Assembly: GCA_945834545.1 (NCBI GenBank)
Contig: CAMAHO010000078.1
Span: 1 to 9,344, forward strand
DNA length: 9,344 nucleotides
Direction of reading: 5' to 3'
Origin: an uncultured Lachnospiraceae bacterium
GTDB lineage: Bacteria; Bacillota; Clostridia; Lachnospirales; Lachnospiraceae
Part shown: in pieces, positions 1-5,699 of the stretch
Position numbering within the stretch: position 1 is the stretch's first letter
How the letters are laid out: every line of letters starts with the position of its first letter
Notes under the pieces: model-generated
Database searches by the model: none
Seen by the model: only the letters and a program-made list of their open reading frames with translations
Told to the model about the DNA's origin: nothing
Translations under genes and position numbers: made by a program

Positions 1-846
1 ATAGTTGCACTCGGAACAAGTGCTCCTGAAATGGCAGTAAGTACTGTGGCTGCTCTTCAAGGAGCTAATGAGATTGCACTCAGCAATGTTGTTGGTTCAA
101 ATATATTTAATCTTCTAGGTGTACTTGGTGTCTGCGCAATAATAAGCCCTTTGCCGGTGGATGGAATAGTCTTGAAAAGAGATTTTCCTTTTGCGATTAT
201 AACCACGATTATGGTTTTGCTTATTTCCTGTGGTTCAGTTCTTTTTGGAGGGCATTTCATTGAATACAGTGTTGATCAGGAAGTAGCAATTGTTACAAGA
301 CCAATAGGATTTGTACTTGTAATAGTATTTATAGGATATATTGCTTTCCTTATAGTAAAAACTAGGAAGAACTCATCCTCTGATGATGATAACAATAAAG
401 AGCCTATGTGGAAGTGCATTGTATTCATTGCATTCGGACTTGTTCTTATCATAGCAGGAGGACAGGTTGTTGTATACAGTGCAAAGGAGATTGCAAGAGC
501 TGCAGGTATGACAGAAACTCTTATAGGGCTTACGATTGTTGCGATAGGGACATCCCTCCCGGAACTTGTTACATCTGCTGTTGCTGCCAGAAAGGGTGAA
601 ACAGGTATGGCAATCGGTAATGTCATAGGATCTAATATTTTTAATCTGCTATTTATCTTAGGAGTATCGGCATTGATACATCCTGTTGCAGTCAATATGG
701 CATCCGTGTATGACCTTATCATTTTGGTCGTCGTTAGCATAATATCGCTTTTTTTCGCATTCACTTCCAGAAAGATCAGTCGTATGGAAGGAGGGCTTAT
801 GCTTTTAATCTATGCTACGGATGTTGTGTTTGCGATAGTTAGATAA
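1..846 (+). CDS. Calcium/sodium antiporter, YrbG type (CaCA superfamily), 5' end missing
   Basis: The reading frame is already open at base 1 and ends at TAA 844-846, giving 281 visible residues. YrbG-type exchangers are usually about 310-330 residues, so roughly the first 30-45 (first membrane helix and start) lie outside the window. Both signature repeats of the cation/Ca2+ exchanger superfamily are visible. The alpha-1 repeat is GTSAPE at residues 5-10 with GSNIFNLL near residues 32-39. The alpha-2 repeat is GTSLPE near residues 183-188 with GSNIFNLL near 210-217. The acidic residue in each GTSxPE motif binds the cation in this family. A charged loop (SSSDDDNNKE) near residues 125-134 separates the two inverted halves, as expected. 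The protein should sit in the cytoplasmic membrane and exchange Ca2+ for Na+ or H+. It is followed after 25 bases by a Na+/phosphate cotransporter remnant, so the two may once have been one ion-transport operon. Family assignment is firm; the exact ion is inferred. Confidence 0.93.
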   Translation: MVALGTSAPEMAVSTVAALQGANEIALSNVVGSNIFNLLGVLGVCAIISPLPVDGIVLKRDFPFAIITTIMVLLISCGSVLFGGHFIEYSVDQEVAIVTRPIGFVLVIVFIGYIAFLIVKTRKNSSSDDDNNKEPMWKCIVFIAFGLVLIIAGGQVVVYSAKEIARAAGMTETLIGLTIVAIGTSLPELVTSAVAARKGETGMAIGNVIGSNIFNLLFILGVSALIHPVAVNMASVYDLIILVVVSIISLFFAFTSRKISRMEGGLMLLIYATDVVFAIVR

Positions 847-871
847 CCCAGTGTCAAAATGGGAGGACAAT

Positions 872-1070
872 ATGAGCATATTTTCTATTTTTACATTATT
901 TGGAGGGCTTGCATTTTTCATATATGGAATGAATCAGATGTCGCATAGCCTTGAGAGAAGCAGATTCGGATGTTTATGATCCTCATGAATATATTAGTAA
1001 ATTGCGTGAAAAAGATAATTTGCGGTTTGAAAAAATGTATAATACATTCAGGCAAAAATACATGGTTTAA
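872..1070 (+). pseudogene. Na+/phosphate cotransporter (NptA/YjbB type) reduced to its two ends by internal deletion
   Basis: A GGAGG ribosome binding site (862-866) precedes ATG 872. The first 28 codons read MSIFSIFTLFGGLAFF then IYGMNQMSHSLE, the typical first helix of Na/Pi cotransporters. The frame then runs into an unrelated sequence and stops at TGA 977-979. From about base 954, in the next frame, a second stretch of 38 codons reads READSDVYDPHEYISKL and on to QKYMV, ending at TAA 1068-1070. This resembles the PhoU-like C-terminal tail of the same family (a DxHEYL-type motif and a short charged helix). Family members have about 550 residues, so about 480 codons are missing and the join near 953-960 is out of frame. 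The product cannot transport phosphate. A short AGAGAAG stretch at the join could be the deletion microhomology. Family identity of the N end is good; that of the C end rests on motif resemblance and position. Confidence 0.7.
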
Positions 1071-1087
1071 TAATGAAAGGAATAATA

Positions 1088-1987
1088 ATGTCAAAAGCAA
1101 GATTAAAGATATCAATTAAGAATGTACTAAAGGAGATAAGACCGATTAATATCCTCATGATTTTGGTGGCTGGAATTATTAATGCTTTTGGCGTTACAAT
1201 GTTTCTTTTTCCAGTGAAACTTTACGATAGCGGGATATCCGGATTGTCAATGCTGTTAGACCAGATTACACCGGATTATCTGTCTCTATCGCTATTTCTT
1301 ATCATAATAAATATTCCAATATTTATTTTTGGACTTAAGAGGCAGGGAAAGACGTTTACAGTTTATTCGATCTTCGCTGTAACGGTATATTCATTGGCAT
1401 CATTTATGATAATGGATGTTCTTCCTGTTGACATTTCGTTTATATCTCCGTTGGCAGGGTCAGATTTGTTACTATGTGCTGTTTTTGGTGGTGTTATATC
1501 AGGAGTGGGGAGTGGTATGACGATACGCTTCGGAGGAGCAATTGATGGCATTGATGTTCTCTCTGTCGTATTTGCTAAGCGGATTGGTATATCTATTGGA
1601 ACATTTGTAATGTTGTTTAATACCTTGCTATACATTATATGCGGCATAGCTATTCAAAGCTGGATTTTACCACTGTATTCTATAGTTACATATTATGTTG
1701 GATCAAGAACTGTTGATTTTATCACTGAAGGGTTTGATAGAGCAAAATGTGCGATGATTGTTACAGTAAAAGCTAATGAAATATCAAATGCCCTGTCCGA
1801 GAACTTTGATTCTAGCGGGACCATAGTAAAAGCAGTTGGGGGATACTCAAAGAAAGATAAAGAAATCATTTATTTCATAGTAAATCGCTTTCAGATTAAT
1901 AAGCTAAAAAATATAGTGCATGATATAGATGAAAGTGCGTTCATTTCACTGCAGGAAGTGGCGGATATAATTAGAAAGAAGGAGTGA
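1088..1987 (+). CDS. YitT family membrane protein with C-terminal DUF2179 domain
   Basis: This encodes 299 residues, close to the usual 280-300 for the family. I chose ATG 1088 because AAAGGA (1076-1081) lies six bases upstream. The in-frame ATG at 1073 has no ribosome binding site and would add only five residues. Residues 1-200 hold about five or six hydrophobic segments, including the N-terminal GIINAFGVTMFLFPVKL and a conserved glycine-rich turn RFGGAIDGIDVLS near residues 145-157. From residue 221 onward is a soluble domain, CAMIVTVKANEI then GGYSKKDKEIIYFIVNR, which matches the DUF2179 fold attached to YitT/YqfU/YpjC proteins. The family is common in Firmicutes but its transport substrate is not settled. 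DUF2179 resembles small-ligand sensing domains. The gene starts 17 bases after the broken phosphate transporter and may share its transcript. No clear terminator follows. Confidence 0.92.
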   Translation: MSKARLKISIKNVLKEIRPINILMILVAGIINAFGVTMFLFPVKLYDSGISGLSMLLDQITPDYLSLSLFLIIINIPIFIFGLKRQGKTFTVYSIFAVTVYSLASFMIMDVLPVDISFISPLAGSDLLLCAVFGGVISGVGSGMTIRFGGAIDGIDVLSVVFAKRIGISIGTFVMLFNTLLYIICGIAIQSWILPLYSIVTYYVGSRTVDFITEGFDRAKCAMIVTVKANEISNALSENFDSSGTIVKAVGGYSKKDKEIIYFIVNRFQINKLKNIVHDIDESAFISLQEVADIIRKKE

Positions 1988-2040
1988 TTTTTAGAAAAGT
2001 ATATCGCGTCGGTTTCAATCCAAAGATTCCTGCATAAATC

Positions 2041-2215
2041 AATCCATCACCGGGAGTCGGGCAGGGGATGGGGCCGGAATGGTGGCTCTCAAAATCCGGA
2101 CTGCTGGCTCAAACTAGCCCGGAATACTCAGCTTGTAGCTTGAGGGGAAGAAGAGCCAGCCCGCGATGAAGAAGACCGAAGGTCTTCGAATCAGTGCAAG
2201 GCTTGTAGCATGGAT
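2041..2215 (+). ncRNA. GC-rich, hairpin-rich island; candidate structured RNA or IS relic
   Basis: The gap from 1988 to about 2310 has no convincing gene, but this part stands out. My count gives about 62 % GC at 2041-2100 and 55 % at 2101-2160, against about 20-23 % in the lines at 1861 and 2221. Perfect inverted repeats are present. GCTGGCTC (2103-2110) pairs with GAGCCAGC (2153-2160). Inside that lies CTCA-GCT (2127-2133) pairing with AGC-TTGAG (2137-2144) around a TGT loop with one bulged base. Next comes GAAGACC (2171-2177) pairing with GGTCTTC (2181-2187) around a GAA loop. GCTTGTAGC occurs twice (2131-2139 and 2201-2209). No reading frame through the block is long. It could be a noncoding RNA, or the right-end/omega-RNA-like remnant of an IS200/IS605-type element, but I recognise no specific family. 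The strand is assumed. Confidence 0.35.
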
Positions 2216-2238
2216 TTCTATATTTTTATTTGAAATTG

Positions 2239-2268
2239 TTGACATAACTAAATAAAGTACATCATATA
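2239..2268 (+). promoter_or_regulatory. Candidate sigma-A promoter
   Basis: TTGACA (2239-2244) is a perfect -35 hexamer. An AT-rich spacer of 18 bases leads to CATATA (2263-2268) as the best -10; TCATAT at spacing 17 and TATAAA at spacing 20 overlap it. Nothing starts immediately downstream except a gene fragment, so the promoter could now serve the small orphan gene at 2547 and the HD gene behind it. Confidence 0.5.
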
Positions 2269-2270
2269 AA

Positions 2271-2290
2271 CCCTTCATTTAAATAAAGGG
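2271..2290. repeat. 20-bp near-perfect palindrome next to a promoter (possible operator)
   Basis: CCCTTCATTT (2271-2280) faces AAATAAAGGG (2281-2290), with nine of ten positions complementary. It lies two bases after the proposed -10 box, where a repressor-binding site or the first hairpin of the transcript would be. No T-tract follows on the + strand, so it is not a typical terminator for that strand. No matching regulator gene is next to it. Confidence 0.4.
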
Positions 2291-2310
2291 ACAAAAAATA
2301 CAAAAATTAA

Positions 2311-2529
2311 AAAAGATACCCTGAAGGAGCATTTAATGATATACTTGCTAATGGAAGGTGTGGTAAATCCTTTCTACTTAAGGGAATTATATATGTACTA
2401 TGTAGTAGTGGTATTGATAAAACAAAAATATTCTATACTCCATTGGATAAAAGAGAAATTTACGATCAACAGGAAGGGGTTCATCATATAAATGCGATAG
2501 ATTTGTTCTTGGGGAAAGAGAGTATGTAA
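2311..2529 (+). pseudogene. Fragment of a P-loop ATPase, perhaps AAA_14/DUF4143 family
   Basis: The frame is bounded upstream by TAA 2308-2310 and ends at TAA 2527-2529. It has no ATG or GTG, and its only TTG codons lie late in the reading frame, after the P-loop. It encodes about 72 residues. It contains ILANGRCGKSFLLKGI, which looks like the Walker A region of ATPases whose usual form is GxRRCGKSxLL. It continues with YVLCSSGIDKTKIFYTPLD, which matches the strand-helix-strand spacing that follows in AAA_14/DUF4143 proteins (Y.L...GI....I.Y..LD). Everything past this first quarter of such a protein (usually about 400 residues) is missing. One residue of the P-loop glycine spacing is also lost, so the fragment should be inactive. 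The family call rests on one motif and its spacing, so it is tentative. The stretch lies between a promoter and an intact small gene and may now act only as an untranslated leader. Confidence 0.42.
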
Positions 2530-2546
2530 AAATAGGAGATATTAAT

Positions 2547-2879
2547 ATGCGCATAGATTCAATCGCAATAAACATGCAAAACTTTAAAATTGATGCAAAC
2601 ACCAGTATCTCTGATAATAATGGATTTTCGGAGATTATGGATGAATTATCTGATGAAATGTCAAAGCCAGATACCGATGTAGAGCATACTAAGCCTATGG
2701 AGTATTTCTTATCTGAGGCTGAGATATCGCTTGGGTTGAAAAAAACAGATATGTTCCCTGTGGTTTTTGCAGTGGAAGAATCATGGTATCTTAAAAACCA
2801 AAATCATGGAGAAAATCGCCAAAACTTAATGAATAAAGCTATAAATTCTTATAACAACAGTATGGGGATTTATGAGTAA
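2547..2879 (+). CDS. Small acidic protein of unknown function
   Basis: This encodes 110 residues. AGGAG (2534-2538) lies eight bases before ATG 2547, a good ribosome binding site. I do not recognise a family. The protein is polar and acidic in its first half, with an EIMDELSDEMSKPDTDVEH segment. It has no signal peptide and no membrane helix. A short more hydrophobic stretch (KTDMFPVVFAVEESWYL) lies near residues 66-82. The tail is rich in asparagine, including KAINSYNNSMGIYE. The start is 17 bases past the stop of the ATPase fragment. An HD-domain gene begins 19-55 bases downstream, depending on its start, so the two are likely co-transcribed. The real ribosome binding site and a length that spans the gap argue for a true gene. 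It could equally be a truncated relic in a region that contains other broken genes. Confidence 0.6.
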   Translation: MRIDSIAINMQNFKIDANTSISDNNGFSEIMDELSDEMSKPDTDVEHTKPMEYFLSEAEISLGLKKTDMFPVVFAVEESWYLKNQNHGENRQNLMNKAINSYNNSMGIYE

Positions 2880-2934
2880 AATAATGTAGAAAATAAGTAT
2901 GACAGAATCAGAAAGAATAGTGGAGAATCAACCG

Positions 2935-3591
2935 ATGACATACGAAGAAATCAAAAAGAATGTAGAAATAGAAGCATTAATCAATAAGGGCAATAATAAC
3001 CTTGGAAGGCTTGGCTATACAGAGCATGGAAAGGCACATGGAACGTTTGTCGCGCAGAGGGCAGCATATGTCTTGGAACAACTGGAATTTTCGGAGCATG
3101 ATAAGGAACTGGCAAGAATTGCCGGATACATGCATGATATTGGGAATGCAATTAACCGTAGTCATCATGCAGAGTATGGTGCGCTTCTGGCCAATTCGAT
3201 TCTGGAAAAAACAGACATTACCTTGGAAGACAGAATAACAATTATGTCAGCAATTGGAAATCACGATGAGTCTACAGGGGGAGCAATGGACCCGGTATCA
3301 GCAGCATTGATTATTGCGGACAAAACGGATGTTAGAAGAAGCAGAGTAAGAGAACAGCAGAAATCCACTTTCGATATTCATGACAGAGTGAATTATGCAG
3401 TTACAAAGTCAAACCTTATTTACAGTGACGAAAATAAAGCATTTACACTGGATTTGAACCTTGATACCGATATTTGCACCATGTATGAGTATTTTGAGAT
3501 TTTCCTAAATAGAATGATGATGTGTCGTGGTGCGGCAGAGCTACTGGGTGTAAAATTTAAACTGACTGCAAATGGTTCGAAAATACTGTAG
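2935..3591 (+). CDS. HD-domain phosphohydrolase
   Basis: This encodes 218 residues. I chose ATG 2935 because GGAG (2922-2925) lies nine bases upstream and the protein then begins MTYEEIKKN, as I would expect for this type of protein. An in-frame ATG at 2899 would add 12 residues but has no ribosome binding site. The metal-binding HD signature is complete: H31/H35, the H67-D68 pair in GYMHDIGNAINR, H77/H78, H110-D111 in AIGNHDES, and D129 in IIADKTDVRR. HD proteins are metal-dependent phosphohydrolases acting on nucleotides or cyclic nucleotides. The substrate cannot be read from the sequence. There is no signal peptide or membrane segment, so it is cytoplasmic. The last 80 residues (DIHDRVNYAV and onward) form an extra domain that I cannot assign. 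Its only near neighbour upstream is the orphan protein at 2547. Confidence 0.88.
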   Translation: MTYEEIKKNVEIEALINKGNNNLGRLGYTEHGKAHGTFVAQRAAYVLEQLEFSEHDKELARIAGYMHDIGNAINRSHHAEYGALLANSILEKTDITLEDRITIMSAIGNHDESTGGAMDPVSAALIIADKTDVRRSRVREQQKSTFDIHDRVNYAVTKSNLIYSDENKAFTLDLNLDTDICTMYEYFEIFLNRMMMCRGAAELLGVKFKLTANGSKIL

Positions 3592-3703
3592 CTTATATTG
3601 CTTGCACTTCGATGATCCGCGGCTTCTGGCATAATGGCATTGCTCAAGCTCTGGAACATACAGGCAAATAAGAAATCGGATTTTGGTTTCAGTAAATTAC
3701 GGA

Positions 3704-3732
3704 TTTACAAATATTTTCTGTTATGCTAGACT
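3704..3732 (+). promoter_or_regulatory. Candidate extended -10 promoter for the nuclease-kinase unit
   Basis: TTTACA (3704-3709), a 17-base spacer and TAGACT (3727-3732), with TG one base before the -10 (TGC-TAGACT), fit a moderate sigma-A promoter. It lies about 160 bases before the nuclease start. The assignment is by pattern only. Confidence 0.35.
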
Positions 3733-3880
3733 TTGTGTAGAGCATATTTTCTTTCTATTTCTAATGTCGGTGGTACCCTTATACCGATATCTGAATCATC
3801 TGATTATATCAAACAAGGAAATCCCTGCTTCATAAAAAACATAAAGCAGGAGTGAACAGATATACAGAAATAAGTGAAAG

Positions 3881-3898
3881 CCTCCTGCACAAAGGAGG
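3881..3898 (+). promoter_or_regulatory. Hairpin that sequesters the ribosome binding site of the Rpn nuclease gene
   Basis: CCTCCT (3881-3886) is perfectly complementary to AGGAGG (3893-3898), with a six-base loop GCACAA. AGGAGG is the Shine-Dalgarno sequence of ATG 3903, four bases away. When folded, the full anti-SD contact is masked, which would hold translation low unless the helix is opened. A second perfect helix (3824-3830 with 3844-3850) lies just upstream. Confidence 0.5.
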
Positions 3899-3902
3899 AA
3901 AA

Positions 3903-4706
3903 ATGAAAATAATACCCGCAATTGAAGACTTTATGGTCAAGGAGCTGTTTAGCCACGAGGAGGTTCGCAAACAATTCGTTAGTGATGTGTTGGGAATTTC
4001 CATAGAAGAAATAAAATCGGTCAGAATATTGAATCCCTTTTTAAGGAAACTTCACAGAAAACACAAACAAGGGATATTAGATGTAGTACTTGAGCTAAAC
4101 GACAACACAAAAATAGATGTGGAGATACAAGTAAAACCACAGAAGTTTTGGAATAAAAGAAGCCTGTACTATCTTGCAAAAATGTATACAGATGAGTTAT
4201 ATGTGGGGCAGCACTATGAAAAGCTGAAAAAGTGCGTTTCTATCAGTATACTAAACTTTAATCTGCTGGATGGGGAGGAAAATCATAGTGTTTACACCCT
4301 GAAAGACCAGTCAGGGCGTGAACTGACTGACTTGTTTGAAGTGCATATCATAGAACTAAAAAAACAGATTAATTCTGATACACCAGTGAATGACTGGATA
4401 CGATTGTTTAATGCGAGAGAAGAGGGGGACTTTGCCATGATAAAGAGAAAAACCATAGGAATTGAGGAAGCAATGGAAGTGGTGAAACAAATGAGTCTGA
4501 GGAAAAGATTACGATGGGAATTTGAACAGTTACAAAAGGAACGACGGGACAGGCATGCCCAGGACGAATATGTAAGGGAGCAGGGACGTTTGGATGGTAT
4601 ACAAGAGGGCAGATATGAACATGCAATACAGGTTTACCACAAATGTCTTGAAAGAGGGATGTCTGAGGAAGAAGCAATGGAAATCTCAGGAGTGAAGCAG
4701 AAATAA
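3903..4706 (+). CDS. Rpn family PD-(D/E)XK nuclease / putative transposase
   Basis: This encodes 267 residues from ATG 3903, preceded by AGGAGG. A GTG at 3852 in the same frame would add 17 residues but has its purine run too close, and homologues of this type begin near MKIIPAIEDFMVKELF. The nuclease core is visible: ILDVVLELNDNTKIDVEIQV at residues 58-77, with D60, E74 and Q76 in the D...ExQ arrangement of the PD-(D/E)XK fold. It is followed by the family-typical WNKRSLYYLAKMYTDEL and KKCVSISIL segments. The C-terminal third is charged and helical (residues about 195-267), ending in RGMSEEEAMEISGVKQK, as in Firmicutes members of PF12784. Rpn proteins of E. coli nick DNA and promote RecA-independent recombination. 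Whether this one does so is inferred. The gene sits 23 bases before a sugar kinase and may share its mRNA. The masked ribosome binding site suggests expression is kept low. Confidence 0.87.
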   Translation: MKIIPAIEDFMVKELFSHEEVRKQFVSDVLGISIEEIKSVRILNPFLRKLHRKHKQGILDVVLELNDNTKIDVEIQVKPQKFWNKRSLYYLAKMYTDELYVGQHYEKLKKCVSISILNFNLLDGEENHSVYTLKDQSGRELTDLFEVHIIELKKQINSDTPVNDWIRLFNAREEGDFAMIKRKTIGIEEAMEVVKQMSLRKRLRWEFEQLQKERRDRHAQDEYVREQGRLDGIQEGRYEHAIQVYHKCLERGMSEEEAMEISGVKQK

Positions 4707-4729
4707 CTGCAATAAGGAGGATATAAGCA

Positions 4730-5527
4730 TTGATAAATTTAGTGGCGCTTCCGTGTCTTTGTGTTGATATTTTTGATGGAACAAATGAGATGTATGCAGG
4801 TGGGGAGGCACTGAATTTTGCTGTTCACGCGTCACGATTCCAGGAAGTCCATGTTTCATTGATAGGTGCAGTAGGCCAGGATTCCTATGCCGACTGCATA
4901 ATGGATTCTATTTCTGACAAAAGAATCGATGTAAGTCATATAAGAGTCGAAAAGGGAAAAGTAACAGCGAATAATCGAACTTATCTTACTCCGGATGGTG
5001 ATAGATATTATAAAGAGGATTCATGGACGGGAGATATTGTCGATAAGATGATATTGAATCGGAATGAATTACAGGTGATTAAAGAATCAGATGTTGTTTT
5101 CATACATTTCTGGGCAGGCTGCTTTAACCAGATCATAGAATTGAAGAAAAAGAATAAATTTAAGCTTGCTGTTGACTTTGTTGAATATCGTGATTTTGAA
5201 GATATGGAGAGCTATGCTCCCTATATTGATTATTTCATGATAAGTGGAGAAGAAAGTCTCCTTCCAAGATTCGAAGCGCTTTCTAGGAAGTATAAAGGCC
5301 TGTTTAATATGTCTTTAGCGGAAAAAGGAAGTGTGACTTATAATAATGGAAAGAGATATACGGTCCCGGCTACTGCAGTTAATGAAATAATTGACACTAC
5401 CGGATGTGGTGATAGCTATCATGCGGGATTTGTATGCTCCCATATGATACATGGAGATATTTATGAGGCAATGGTAGTTGGAACAAAGTTTGCAACTGAG
5501 ACCTTGTCACACTATGGAGGCTTTTAG
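4730..5527 (+). CDS. PfkB family sugar kinase, FrlD-like (fructoselysine 6-kinase type)
   Basis: This encodes 265 residues, near the 261 of E. coli FrlD. The start is TTG 4730, nine bases after AAGGAGG (4714-4720). No ATG lies near the N-terminal strand LVALPCLCVDIF, so TTG is well supported. The ribokinase/PfkB fold is evident. The N-terminal strand has D13, followed by the sugar-binding AGGEALNFAVHASRF (residues 23-37), with G24-G25 and N29. The C-terminal ATP site is DTTGCGDSYHAGF at 222-234, where D228 is the catalytic base and TGCG forms the anion hole (the usual alanine is cysteine). The end, LSHYGGF, parallels the IQYHGAW end of FrlD. Such kinases phosphorylate Amadori sugars such as fructoselysine in the cytoplasm, but no deglycase (FrlB) or transporter is in the window, so the substrate is uncertain. 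A strong terminator follows. Confidence 0.85.
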   Translation: MINLVALPCLCVDIFDGTNEMYAGGEALNFAVHASRFQEVHVSLIGAVGQDSYADCIMDSISDKRIDVSHIRVEKGKVTANNRTYLTPDGDRYYKEDSWTGDIVDKMILNRNELQVIKESDVVFIHFWAGCFNQIIELKKKNKFKLAVDFVEYRDFEDMESYAPYIDYFMISGEESLLPRFEALSRKYKGLFNMSLAEKGSVTYNNGKRYTVPATAVNEIIDTTGCGDSYHAGFVCSHMIHGDIYEAMVVGTKFATETLSHYGGF

Positions 5528-5581
5528 GACAACCCATCTTATCTCATGTCGGCTATGACTGAGATTCTAAAGAAGTAGTAG

Positions 5582-5622
5582 AAAAAGGGTATTTTCCTTG
5601 AAAAAGGATAAATACCCTTTTT
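5582..5622 (+). terminator. Strong intrinsic terminator after the sugar kinase gene
   Basis: The left arm 5582-5599 pairs with the right arm 5604-5622 over 18 base pairs with one bulged T (5609), closed by a GAAA tetraloop (5600-5603). The stem carries AAAAAGGGTATTT on the left and AAATACCCTTTTT on the right, so the A-tract and T-tract sit inside the stem. It could therefore stop transcription from either side. It separates the nuclease-kinase unit from the signalling operon. Confidence 0.92.
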
Positions 5623-5626
5623 GTTA

Positions 5627-5655
5627 TTGCATAAACATAACATATATGTTATGAT
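5627..5655 (+). promoter_or_regulatory. Extended -10 promoter of the signalling operon
   Basis: TTGCAT (5627-5632), a 17-base spacer and TATGAT (5650-5655), with TG one base upstream of the -10 (TGT-TATGAT), form a good sigma-A promoter. Transcription would start about 5661-5663. That is at or just before ATG 5664, so that ATG could be used only from a nearly leaderless mRNA. Confidence 0.65.
5636..5653. promoter_or_regulatory. Perfect 18-bp palindrome inside the promoter (likely operator)
   Basis: CATAACATATATGTTATG equals its own reverse complement at all 18 positions. It covers the promoter spacer and most of the -10 box, so a dimer bound here would block RNA polymerase. The first gene downstream encodes a helix-turn-helix protein, which makes autoregulation the first guess. 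The site is too short and lacks the loop to be an RNA terminator. Confidence 0.6.
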
Positions 5656-5699
5656 GACACAAAATGCAACTCAAAACAAAAAGAAATGAGATTTGTGAA

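Larger units (their letters stand above)
3592..3902 (+). other. Intergenic stretch and long leader of the Rpn nuclease gene
   Basis: No intact gene was found here. A frame open from 3561 to TAA 3669-3671 reads AYIACTSMIRGFWHNGIAQ and ends in ALEHTGK. It is gene-like and less AT-rich than its surroundings, and may be the last codons of a lost gene. Further on are a weak 5-bp hairpin (ATGCT 3723-3727 with AGCAT 3741-3745) with a T-rich tail, and TCGGT (3767-3771) pairing with ACCGA (3783-3787). CCTGCTT (3824-3830) pairs perfectly with AAGCAGG (3844-3850). If the promoter at 3704 is real, the nuclease mRNA has a folded leader of about 160 bases. Confidence 0.45.

Noticed and set aside
2171..2259. 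Short + frame MKKTEGLRISARLVAWIS onward in the GC-rich island
   Set aside because: Only 29 codons, no ribosome binding site, and its first codons form the GAAGACC/GGTCTTC hairpin; structure explains the sequence better than coding.
1988..2310. CRISPR array or tRNA gene
   Set aside because: No regularly spaced repeats and no cloverleaf with a T-loop GTTCRANNC were found; the repeats seen are isolated inverted pairs and one 9-bp direct repeat.
2387..2602. 71-codon frame on the - strand overlapping the ATPase remnant and the small orphan gene
   Set aside because: No ribosome binding site and no recognisable motif; it is the reverse of a frame with clear P-loop codons and of the start of a gene with a good ribosome binding site.
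3420..3659. 79-codon - strand frame overlapping the end of the HD gene
   Set aside because: It runs through the coding strand of the HD domain and lacks translation signals; the HD frame has complete catalytic motifs.
5528..5580. Codons after the kinase stop that read GQPILSHVGYD in another frame
   Set aside because: Interrupted by stops, without start or ribosome binding site; too short to support a second gene or a frameshifted kinase tail, since the kinase already ends at the family's normal length.
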